Positions 1 through 5,907 of a stretch of 10,040 nucleotides of DNA are shown piece after piece. Made by a program: the position numbers and the translations under genes. Origin of the DNA: JAEXNA01 sp050486105 (lineage in GTDB: Bacteria > Vulcanimicrobiota > Xenobia > Xenobiales > JADMJV01). Under the pieces are notes generated by a model. The model made no database searches and had not been told where the DNA came from. It saw nothing but the letters and a program-made list of their open reading frames with translations. The stretch's first letter is position 1. Every line of letters starts with the position of its first letter. The stretch lies in contig JBJHCR010000243.1 in the NCBI GenBank assembly GCA_050486105.1, forward strand, positions 1-10,040. The letters run 5' to 3'.

Positions 1-161
1 GTCCCAACCGAAACACTGTGATAGTTCGGACGGGCCTTGCTGTAGATCTCTTTGGCCCAGGCTTTGCCTTCTTCGGTCTGAGACAAGGCATCGTAGAGCG
101 GCTGCAAGAACTTTCTTCTGCCAACCTCCACCAAGAAATCTTCTAGGGCTCGCCGTTTCTT
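1..161 (-). pseudogene. C-terminal remnant of M1-family (LTA4H-like) aminopeptidase, cut by the window edge
   Basis: Read on the minus strand, this stretch encodes KKRRALEDFLVEVGRRKFLQ and continues through PLYDALSQTEEGKAWAKEIY to a KARPNYHSV-like end. The VGRRKFLxPLYxAL...G...A...Y...RPxYH pattern is characteristic of the extreme C-terminal helical domain of leukotriene-A4-hydrolase-type M1 metallopeptidases. Such enzymes normally have about 600 residues, with the HExxH zinc site far upstream. Here an in-frame TAG lies at 162-164, and the DNA beyond it carries an unrelated gene on the other strand, so the catalytic part is missing. The last codons run off the left edge. I see a truncated relic; the family assignment is from memory of the motif. 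It is unlikely to be translated, as no start codon with a ribosome site is visible. Confidence 0.6.
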
Positions 162-582
162 CTATTCGGACTGTACCTCGTGGCTTCGCCTTTCTACTTC
201 GGAGAGCTGGGCGACATCTTCGCCCTTTGGCTTGCGGTTGGGCTGTTCCTCGTTGTCGGCGGAGTGCTTGCCACGGGGCGAGTGGGCTGGGAGGTGGACG
301 CCGCTTCTCGCACCGTTACCCGCTGTTGGGGTCTCCCCCTTTTTACCTTTCTCCAGCCGTCGGCACAGTTGGGAAGTGTTCCAGGAGGTGCGGGTGCACC
401 GGGAGAGCCGAGGTTCGCACAAAACCCGCAGCATCGTCTATCCGGTTACTCTTACCGGTACCTGTTACCAGCCGTTGGAACTGGCGGCGGAGGATAATCA
501 CTCGGCGGCTCGTTCGTTGGAGCAAGCTTTCCCCGAAGGTGGCCTCCTGAGCCCCGCCATCCCCGAGGACGACGAGGAAGGT
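147..582 (+). pseudogene. Frameshifted small membrane protein with two TM helices and a soluble domain
   Basis: The first frame (from a TAG at 144-146) encodes a hydrophobic helix (FLLFGLYLVASPFYF), a short GELGD turn and a second helix (ALWLAVGLFLVVGGVL), then GWEVDAASRTVTRCWGLPLF. At about 350-360 the protein-like sequence moves to the next frame: HSWEVFQEVRVHRESRGSHK, then SIVYPVTL and a helix with LELAAEDNHSAARSLEQ. Together these match the layout of a widespread uncharacterised family: two helices, then a beta domain with WE(I/V)D...R(T/R)(V/L)TRxWGL, F..V.V.RE.R.SK and YPV.L, ending in a helix like ARRLAEEL. No ATG or convincing start lies upstream, so the N-terminus may also be lost against the neighbouring peptidase relic. 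One frameshift alone could be a sequencing error, but the missing start and neighbouring decay favour a true pseudogene. Function unknown. Confidence 0.5.
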
Positions 583-739
583 CTGTACCGACAGCTTACA
601 ATTCTTCGCTCCGTACTTTTCCTCGAGTTTGTTCGCTTTGGCGAAACTTCCGGTCGTATTTGTGGCCACACGGCACCTCCAATACTGACAAAGGTTTGTT
701 CGAAGGCTTTATTTCAGGCTTCTGAGAAACCGCTACTTG

Positions 740-1621
740 ATGTCTCGTTTCACCCAATGCCATCCCCGATGGGCCACGGTGCCGTTCGCCACGAGGGCCA
801 TGAAGGCTGTCGCAGGCAGGAGCGGGGAGGTCTCCGAGCTTCTGGGCGGCGGCTTCTCCAATGCCAACTTTCGTTCCGACGCCTTTCTGCTTCGTCTCTA
901 TCGTGGCGGCCTGGAGGTCGCTCTTCGGGAGAAGCACGTTCTACGGCTGGCTCAGCGATACGGGCTCCCGGTACCGGACGTGGAACGGGTGGATGAATTC
1001 GAGGGGCGAGGCCTCATGCTGCAGCGTTTCGTCGAGGGGAAGCCCTGGTGCGAGGACTGTGATTATGGAGAGCTTGGCCGCACTCTCGCCGCAGTTCACA
1101 AGGTGGTCTTCCCGAGTCAGGGGCTATTTCGTTCGGACGGCTCCGTTGGTGAACTGGAAGCGGGGTTCGGATGGCAACTTTTGCGGGGGTTCTTGCAAGG
1201 CCGCGCGGGTCAGAGGCTAGAGCCCGGTGTGCGGAAAGCTCTTTTGGGGCTTGACCCTCCTGGCCCGCACCCCAACCCCGCTGTCCTGGTACATAGCGAC
1301 TTCAATCCGAAGAACCTGCTGGCCACACCTACCGGCAAGGTGGCTGCCGTGTTGGACTGGGAATTTGCCATGGTAAACGACCCGTTGATCGACTTCGGCA
1401 ACTTCTTCCGTTTCGCCGGCGACCACTCCCAGTTGAATTCCGAGCGGTTTGTGGAGGGGTATCGTGAGGCGGGAGGGTTGCTGCCGGAGGATTGGAGGAC
1501 ACGGTCTTTGCTGCACGACCTGGTGAGTCTGGTGGCCTTTCTGGACTCCCCCGAGGAGCTTCCGGAGACGTTCGCGACGGCTGGAGAACGAATTTCGGCT
1601 ACGCTTGGCCTTCTGAAGTGA
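740..1621 (+). CDS. APH-family small-molecule phosphotransferase
   Basis: Predicted cytoplasmic kinase of the aminoglycoside phosphotransferase/choline kinase fold, 293 residues. The N-lobe has a glycine-rich nucleotide loop (LLGGGFSNANF) followed by FLLRLYR, where the usual ATP-binding Lys strand appears to carry Arg. A hinge-like MLQRFVEGKPW follows. The C-lobe has the catalytic loop VLVHSDFNPKNLL (H185, D187, N192) and the metal-binding VLDWEFAMVNDPLIDFGNF (D206), so the active site looks complete. This DWEFA..xxPLxDxGNF pattern is common in unassigned APH proteins; nothing points to an antibiotic, and the substrate could be a sugar, amino alcohol or amino acid. The ATG at 740 is chosen because it keeps the helix before the glycine loop. 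No good Shine-Dalgarno is visible; TTG at 737 and ATG at 800 are alternatives. It ends 28 nt before the broken mutM-like gene, suggesting a former operon. Confidence 0.85.
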   Translation: MSRFTQCHPRWATVPFATRAMKAVAGRSGEVSELLGGGFSNANFRSDAFLLRLYRGGLEVALREKHVLRLAQRYGLPVPDVERVDEFEGRGLMLQRFVEGKPWCEDCDYGELGRTLAAVHKVVFPSQGLFRSDGSVGELEAGFGWQLLRGFLQGRAGQRLEPGVRKALLGLDPPGPHPNPAVLVHSDFNPKNLLATPTGKVAAVLDWEFAMVNDPLIDFGNFFRFAGDHSQLNSERFVEGYREAGGLLPEDWRTRSLLHDLVSLVAFLDSPEELPETFATAGERISATLGLLK

Positions 1622-1649
1622 TCTAAGCTCGTAGTCCGAAGGCGGTATC

Positions 1650-2283
1650 ATGCCGGAACTACCCGATGTGGAGAACTACTGCCTGGCGCTCAACCGCATC
1701 GTGGGCGGACAAGTGCTGGAGGAACTCCAGCTGAAGTCGCCCTTTCTGCTCCGCTCCGTCGAGCCGCCTCTTGAGAGCTTCAACGGCCAACGGTTAATGA
1801 GGGCGTGGCGAGAGGCCAAGCAGATCGTACTCGAGTTCGAAAGCGGCCGGAAACTCTTGCTCCACCTCATGATCGCGGGTCGTTTACGGTGGCGCGAAAA
1901 AGGCAAAAAACGCCAGGCAAAACTTTATACTCTGGAGTCGGGCGAGGCGAACCTGGAACCGTTCCGAAAGGGTGGTCTCGAAGTCCTGGATGCCGACCTG
2001 GACACCTTTCGGCGGCGTCAAAGGCTAAGAAACCATACCCTGAGACGGGCCCTCACCGACCAGCAACTCTTCTCCGGAGTCGGCAACGGAGATCCTCTTT
2101 CACGCCCGGCTTTCCCCCCTCAAGCTCACCCAGAAGCTCTACGAGGAAGAAGTCGAGACGCTCTATCGATCCTGTCGCAGCGTGCTGCAAGAATGGGTGG
2201 AACGCCTCCGCAGCGAAGTCGGCTCCGGTTTCCCGGAGAAAGTCACGGCATTCCACCCCGACATAGCCACCCACGGCCGCTAT
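1650..2283 (+). pseudogene. Broken Fpg/MutM-family DNA glycosylase gene
   Basis: The start is well preserved: MPELPDVE carries the catalytic Pro2 and Glu3 of formamidopyrimidine-DNA glycosylases, and Lys57 sits in REAKQIVLEF. The conserved LLLHLMIAGRLRW block follows. After RWREKG the expected segment of roughly 30 residues is missing and the frame resumes at KKRQAKLYTLESGEA, an in-frame internal deletion. At the helix-two-turn-helix motif (NHTLRRALTDQQLFSGVGN) the frame breaks at 2088: the next frame reads EILFHARLSPLKLTQKLYEE and on to GFPEKVTAFHPDIATHGRY, so the usual Y-S-D codons of GNAYSDE are gone, an apparent 11-nt loss. The C-terminal Cys4 zinc finger that should follow HGRY is absent; unrelated sequence runs to a stop at 2413-2415. 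Three independent lesions make a sequencing error unlikely. Any product would stop before the zinc finger and should not excise damaged bases. Confidence 0.85.
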
Positions 2284-2292
2284 CAACTAAGG

Positions 2293-2312
2293 TGGAGTCG
2301 TCGAGAGCTTGC
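2293..2312 (+). repeat. 20-bp imperfect direct repeat, copy 1
   Basis: This 20-mer begins TGGAGTCGTCG and ends CTTGC. It matches the copy at 2694-2713 at 18 of 20 positions. It lies exactly where the MutM-like homology ends, so it could mark a recombination or deletion boundary. It could also be chance in a region of this size. Confidence 0.3.
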
Positions 2313-2415
2313 TCGAACATCGCGAGCCACTGCTCTACATAACCTCCGTCAAAATCCGCACCTTGTTCAACGGCCACAGAGCGAACGTCCTCTCAATCTC
2401 GAGCGAGGGTCGTGA

Positions 2416-2831
2416 AGCACATTCCTTATACCTGCCTCATCAAGTCGCGCTTGCGCCAGACTCAGAGTCTGAAGGAGTGCATCCAAGACGAAATTCCGCG
2501 ACCTTTCGTACGCGTTCTTGCAGGTCGGCCAGATAGACCAACTTTTCTCGCCGATACTTGGACTCAGTCTCCTTTAAACGTGCCCCCCGAAGCCCTTCCA
2601 AGTTTAAAAATCGGTCATCGGGCACGTCTTGCCTACTCGCTTCCCCATATCTCTAGAATTGCCCTAGACTTCCGAACTGGGCCTCTCTATTCTTGGAGTC
2701 GTCGGGAACTTGCAATGAATGTCTGAATTCCTCGACTTGTTTTTGAGCGGTTCTGTGCGCGTCGGCCAAGGCGTCCAAGGCCTAGAAGTCGAAGCCCCTG
2801 TCTGTCCTGAACTAGAGAATATGGCCGGGAA
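2416..2831. other. Decayed intergenic region; possible minus-strand coiled-coil remnant at 2426-2625
   Basis: No intact gene is supportable here. On the minus strand, about 2470-2625 reads as a charged helical sequence (LKETESKYRREKLVYLADLQ then ERVRKVAEFR). After a frame change near 2490 it continues as VLDALLQTLSLAQARLDEAG. Both halves have the heptad-like spacing of a coiled coil, and one frameshift joins them, so this may be the relic of a helical protein that I cannot identify. The rest (2626-2831) shows several stops in every frame and no recognisable motif. AGACT-CAG-AGTCT near 2458-2470 is a tiny palindrome of doubtful meaning. Confidence 0.25.
2694..2713 (+). repeat. 20-bp imperfect direct repeat, copy 2
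   Basis: Second copy of the 20-mer at 2293-2312, differing at two positions (the 12th and 15th bases). Both copies encode WSRREL in one frame. No target-site duplication or inverted partner is visible around it, so there is no sign of a mobile element. Confidence 0.3.
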
Positions 2832-2869
2832 CGGACTGTTCACGAGGAGGTGACTCGGGGAACAGTCCG
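2832..2869. other. Strong hairpin: 10-bp perfect inverted repeat with inner stem
   Basis: CGGACTGTTC (2832-2841) pairs perfectly with GAACAGTCCG (2860-2869). Inside, CGAG (2843-2846) pairs with CTCG (2854-2857), leaving a loop of GAGGTGA. The arms are GC-rich, but no T-run follows on either strand, so a standard intrinsic terminator is unlikely. The loop region contains AGGAGGTGA, a near-perfect Shine-Dalgarno sequence, yet no start codon lies at the right distance; the nearest reading start with protein-like sequence is the ATG at 2898. It may be an RNA structure, a regulator operator, or a leftover from a lost gene start. Confidence 0.45.
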
Positions 2870-2897
2870 GGGAATTGCCGCGCCAATAGTGGTGAGT

Positions 2898-3113
2898 ATG
2901 AAGAAAGACCACCTCGAAGGATACCTAGCCGACCAGGCCGCCGAAGGCCGGCATGACGGCTCTAGCGAAGTCACCATTTCAGTGGAGTCCGCCCTTCGCA
3001 AAATGGCGGTTTCCCAGCTTCCATTTCCTGAAGCCTGGATCCTCAAGATCATCCAGGCGGTGGTTTCCTCGGGAGAGAGCTCGGCGATGCTTGGGCTGGG
3101 TCCGGCAGCTTGA
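2898..3113 (+). pseudogene. Short unrecognised coding fragment, probably the truncated N-terminus of a larger protein
   Basis: From ATG 2898 the frame encodes 71 residues. The core, SALRKMAVSQLPFPEAWILK followed by IIQAVVSSG, looks protein-like. It resembles a pattern I associate with the first helices of large bacterial proteins having a GHKL/HSP90-like ATPase domain (ALxKLxxFQLPxPxAWVLKLVQAAVxxG). In such proteins a long domain follows; here the sequence ends after 18 more codons in a TGA at 3111-3113. I therefore read it as a truncated relic. The family link is an unverified recollection. A minus-strand frame also stays open here but has no recognisable motif. The strong hairpin at 2832-2869 lies just upstream. 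Confidence 0.3.
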
Positions 3114-3356
3114 GTAGCGGCGAAGATCTCCGCCTCCTTCACCCCCCGCTCGGTGGTCTTCCAGTTCACACTTTCGGCATGGATAGCTTGCTCTCACAGG
3201 AAAGTGGGTCCAATTGGGTCACCGAAAGGGTCTGGGCCCAAAGCCGTCTCAATTCTTGGACCTGAGTAGAAGGACTCTGTCTTGCCGAGGGAAAACTAGG
3301 CGCACCTAGCAAGATTTATTAGGCAGGTCTTTTGTCATTGTTAGGCGAGGTGATTT

Positions 3357-3599
3357 TTGAATATTTTGCGAGAAGCTAACGCCATCGTTCATTTTCGAAT
3401 GCTTAGAAGTTTAGGACGATTTCGGGCCACCATGAACCCCAAGATCTTTCAGTACCAGCCCTGTCTGTGTGGTGGAGGACCGGTGGAACCCCTACCCAAT
3501 GGAGTTCCTGAAGAGGCGCGAAACCTTCACTTTCGAGAGATCATTGACGAGTACAGCTCTGAACTAGGGCGACTGTGCATCGAGCACTATAGCCGGTAG
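3357..3599 (+). CDS. Possible small hypothetical protein, unrecognised
   Basis: An 80-codon frame opens with TTG at 3357; an ATG at 3432 would give 56 residues. The second half has believable composition (GGGPVEPLPNGVPEEARNLH, then REIIDEYSSELGRLC), with a predicted amphipathic helix at the end and a CLC pair that could bind a metal or form a disulfide. Neither start has a clear ribosome-binding site. Sequence before it (3296-3340) includes a small CTAGG-CGCA-CCTAG hairpin and an AT-rich stretch but no convincing promoter. I do not recognise a family. Given the decay on both sides, it may be the tail of a lost gene. Confidence 0.25.
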   Translation: MNILREANAIVHFRMLRSLGRFRATMNPKIFQYQPCLCGGGPVEPLPNGVPEEARNLHFREIIDEYSSELGRLCIEHYSR

Positions 3600-3818
3600 T
3601 CGGCGAGGCTCAGATGCAGAGAAGAATTTCCTCCAGAGTCACTCTAGAGATCCCGGCGCAAGCCTCAGCTCTGCCTACCCCAGTGCCGGGAAGATCCCCT
3701 TGAGCCCGGCATATTCTGGCCAGGGTCTCAAAATGGCCAAGTCCGGGGAAACAGGCAACCCTTCATTCCGGATGACCTCCTCGACATTATCTGGGTTGAA
3801 CGGAAGGTCTTAAGTCCT
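3600..3818. other. Intergenic region with a 7-bp hairpin (3684-3711)
   Basis: TGCCGGG (3684-3690) and CCCGGCA (3705-3711) form a perfect inverted repeat with a 14-nt loop and no following T-run. One plus frame stays open from 3648 through to 3896 and reads plausibly near its end (FIPDDLLDIIWVERKVLSP), but it has no start before 3819, so it may be the tail of an eroded gene. I found no convincing promoter for the downstream operon; candidate hexamers here match the consensus poorly. Confidence 0.3.
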
Positions 3819-3896
3819 ATGGACGTTGAACTTTCCGAGGGCGAGTGGTGCCTGGGGCTCGAACTGAGGCGCAAATCTGTTCCGGAGACCATTTAG
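3819..3896 (+). CDS. Small ORF (25 codons) directly upstream of the cupin-aaRS operon
   Basis: ATG 3819 opens a 25-residue frame (MDVELSEGEWCLGLELRRKS and five more) that stops at TAG 3894-3896. The stop overlaps the AGGGAG ribosome-binding sequence (3895-3900) of the next gene, whose ATG is at 3910. Such an arrangement could couple translation of the two, as leader peptides do. There is no run of identical codons to suggest attenuation, and no clear ribosome site before 3819. It could equally be the end of a decayed gene, since the same frame is open from 3648. Low confidence that it is a real gene. Confidence 0.2.
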   Translation: MDVELSEGEWCLGLELRRKSVPETI

Positions 3897-3909
3897 GGAG
3901 TGGCAGCCC

Positions 3910-5904
3910 ATGCTCATTAGGAAGTTCGATCGCGACACCTTGGAATCCGAGCCCCATCAGGTGCTTTTCAAGGACATCTATCCTTGGGACGAGATCGACG
4001 ACACCCCGTTCGGAGCGAGCCTAGCGGTGATTGAGCCTGGGGGGGAAACTATGGTCCACGACCACAACCCGGCCGAAACCTTCGTTATCTGCCAAGGGCG
4101 GGGCACCATGGTGATCAACGAAGAGAGACAGCTTGTGGCTGCCGGCGATGTGGTGTATCTGCCCCCCGGAAGCGTTCATCACCTCAAGAATGATTCCGAC
4201 AGCGAACCGCTGATGTTTCTTTCGGTTTTCTGGGATGCTGTTGAGGACGACTTTGAAGAGGGCCCAGACTCAGAAGTCCAACCGTCTCGACTGATTTTTC
4301 CTTCTCCCCCTACTCCTAATGGCCCGCTCCACGTTGGTCATCTGGCCGGCCCTTACCTACTGGCCGACACCTTAAGACGGTTCGACCGCCTAACCGGCCG
4401 GCGTGATTCGAAGGTGCTCTGCTTAACCGATGATCATCAGAGCTATATCGCGATCCAAGCTGAGAAAGATGGAGTGAGTTTCGAGCAGGCCCGCACCACC
4501 TATACCGACCGCATATTGGCCACTTTGCAATCCTGCCATGCCAAGCCAGACTACGTGCTCCACACCTCCCAGGACTCCGATTATCGCGGAGCGGTGCAGG
4601 ATGCCTACGCTGAGCTTCAAGGGCGAGGCCTGATCAGAGAACGAGATCAGATGGTCCTTGAGTGCAAAGAATGTCAGCACGAACTTTTCGACGGGTTTCT
4701 GCTCGGAGATTGTCCTCACTGCGGGTCGGGGACTTTGGGGTTCGCTTGTGAGAATTGCTGTCTGCCTCATCGGCCTGAGGAAGTGCACAACCCGACCTGC
4801 ACAAGGTGCGGCTCGGCCGCGACTCTTCGAGGACCAGAGAAGCGGTGGTACCTCTTTCTTGAACCTTTTCGAGAACGGTTGACTAGCTATCACGCGCAAC
4901 TCGAGCTGCCTCCAAAGCTGCGACAGTTGGCAGCTAGGTATCTAAACTTGACTGAGCTGAGCTTGGCAGCGACGGCCAAGGCCAAACACGGAATTCCGGT
5001 ACCGGGAAACGACGACCTGGTGATTTCGCCCTGGCTCGAACTGTCCCTAGCCAACCGGCATCTCCGCCATCGCTATGCCGAGGTGGCCAGCGAAGTGACT
5101 CACGCTTTTGGTTACGACAACGCATTCTGTTACCTGGTTTGCGACCCCGCAGTCAGTCTGGCCCTAGACGCGGATTCGGAACTTCCGAACGTCTTGGCCG
5201 TCAACGAGTATCTCTCTCTCAATGACCATAAGATGTCCACGAGCGCAGGTCACTATCTCAGTCCAGACAGTCTGTTAGAGAAGATGCCCGCCGATTTTCT
5301 CCGATTTTACCTAGCCTTAATGCGCCCAGAATTCGCCAGGACTGACTGCAGCTTGGAAAGCATGGCTGAAGTTTTGAACCACTCGGTGATCGAGCGCTGG
5401 AGAGGATGGCTGGCGGGTCTCGGAGAGAGCGTGGCTCAAGAGTTTTCTTCGAAAGCTCCAAGTGCGGACCGTTGGGCCCCTGAACACGCTCGGTTCGTGG
5501 CCGAGATAATCCAGGCCATAGAAAAGGCCTATTACGGTTACAGTAAAGCCAGACTTCAAGAGGTGGCCAAAGCTGCGATCGAGCTTGTGGATCGAGCGAC
5601 CATCTTCTCGTACAGTCAGAGCTTTCTCTCCGAGACGCCCAGCTTAGCACCGGAAAGAGCTACGGGGGTGGCGTTAGAACTTGCTGCGGCTCGCACTTTT
5701 GCTATGATCGTTTCGCCTCTGATGCCGGACTTTTCGGCCCAACTCTGGAAGATTTTAGGGTTCCGATCTCCCATCGAAGAGTTCGGTTGGAACAGCGACC
5801 CGCAGTTCTTGCCTCCGGGCCAGAGGGTCCTCGCCTCGGCAGGTCTGGCCAGCGGTCGTCTGTTTCCTCCAGTGATCGATCTCTCGGAGTTGATCGAAGC
5901 GTAA
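3910..5904 (+). CDS. Cupin fused to a methionyl-tRNA-synthetase-like protein
   Basis: A 664-residue two-part protein. Residues 1-115 form a cupin with a full metal site: H50, H52 and E56 in motif 1, and H90 in motif 2 (GDVVYLPPGSVHHL). Residues about 127-664 form a class I aminoacyl-tRNA-synthetase-like module closest to MetRS. It has PNGPLHVGH (HIGH motif, 141-144), four CxxC pairs (252/255, 268/271, 280/283, 297/300) laid out as the MetRS double zinc knuckle, HGIPVPG (360-366), KMSTS (441-445) and a C-terminal helical region. By eye against E. coli MetRS, Tyr15 is Thr135, the second KMSKS Lys is Thr444, the YFH block with His301 reads FCY, and the anticodon-reading Asn/Arg/Trp are not evident. 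Amino acid activation is plausible; tRNA-Met charging is doubtful (inference). Ribosome site AGGGAG lies 9 nt before the ATG. The FAD gene starts 3 nt after the stop. Confidence 0.9.
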   Translation: MLIRKFDRDTLESEPHQVLFKDIYPWDEIDDTPFGASLAVIEPGGETMVHDHNPAETFVICQGRGTMVINEERQLVAAGDVVYLPPGSVHHLKNDSDSEPLMFLSVFWDAVEDDFEEGPDSEVQPSRLIFPSPPTPNGPLHVGHLAGPYLLADTLRRFDRLTGRRDSKVLCLTDDHQSYIAIQAEKDGVSFEQARTTYTDRILATLQSCHAKPDYVLHTSQDSDYRGAVQDAYAELQGRGLIRERDQMVLECKECQHELFDGFLLGDCPHCGSGTLGFACENCCLPHRPEEVHNPTCTRCGSAATLRGPEKRWYLFLEPFRERLTSYHAQLELPPKLRQLAARYLNLTELSLAATAKAKHGIPVPGNDDLVISPWLELSLANRHLRHRYAEVASEVTHAFGYDNAFCYLVCDPAVSLALDADSELPNVLAVNEYLSLNDHKMSTSAGHYLSPDSLLEKMPADFLRFYLALMRPEFARTDCSLESMAEVLNHSVIERWRGWLAGLGESVAQEFSSKAPSADRWAPEHARFVAEIIQAIEKAYYGYSKARLQEVAKAAIELVDRATIFSYSQSFLSETPSLAPERATGVALELAAARTFAMIVSPLMPDFSAQLWKILGFRSPIEEFGWNSDPQFLPPGQRVLASAGLASGRLFPPVIDLSELIEA

Positions 5905-5907
5905 CCC

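Noticed and set aside
232..996. 254-codon plus frame as one intact gene
   Set aside because: Only about 352-582 is family-like; the start lies inside the upstream half's other frame and the end overlaps the phosphotransferase gene.
740..1621. Antibiotic resistance (aminoglycoside kinase) gene
   Set aside because: The APH fold covers many metabolic kinases; no resistance-type relatives or mobile context are visible, so only the family is claimed.
2840..3169. 109-codon minus-strand frame
   Set aside because: No motif or ribosome site; the plus frame at 2898-3113 looks more protein-like. Not excluded, but not supportable.
4423..4899. 158-codon open frame on the minus strand
   Set aside because: It lies wholly inside the cupin-aaRS gene, whose plus frame carries clear HIGH, zinc-knuckle and KMSTS motifs; the minus translation has no recognisable motif.
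3910..5904. Ordinary housekeeping methionyl-tRNA synthetase (metG)
   Set aside because: The N-terminal cupin, KMSTS, the substituted Met-pocket positions and the missing anticodon-reading residues argue against it, as does the operon context; genome context outside the window could still change this.
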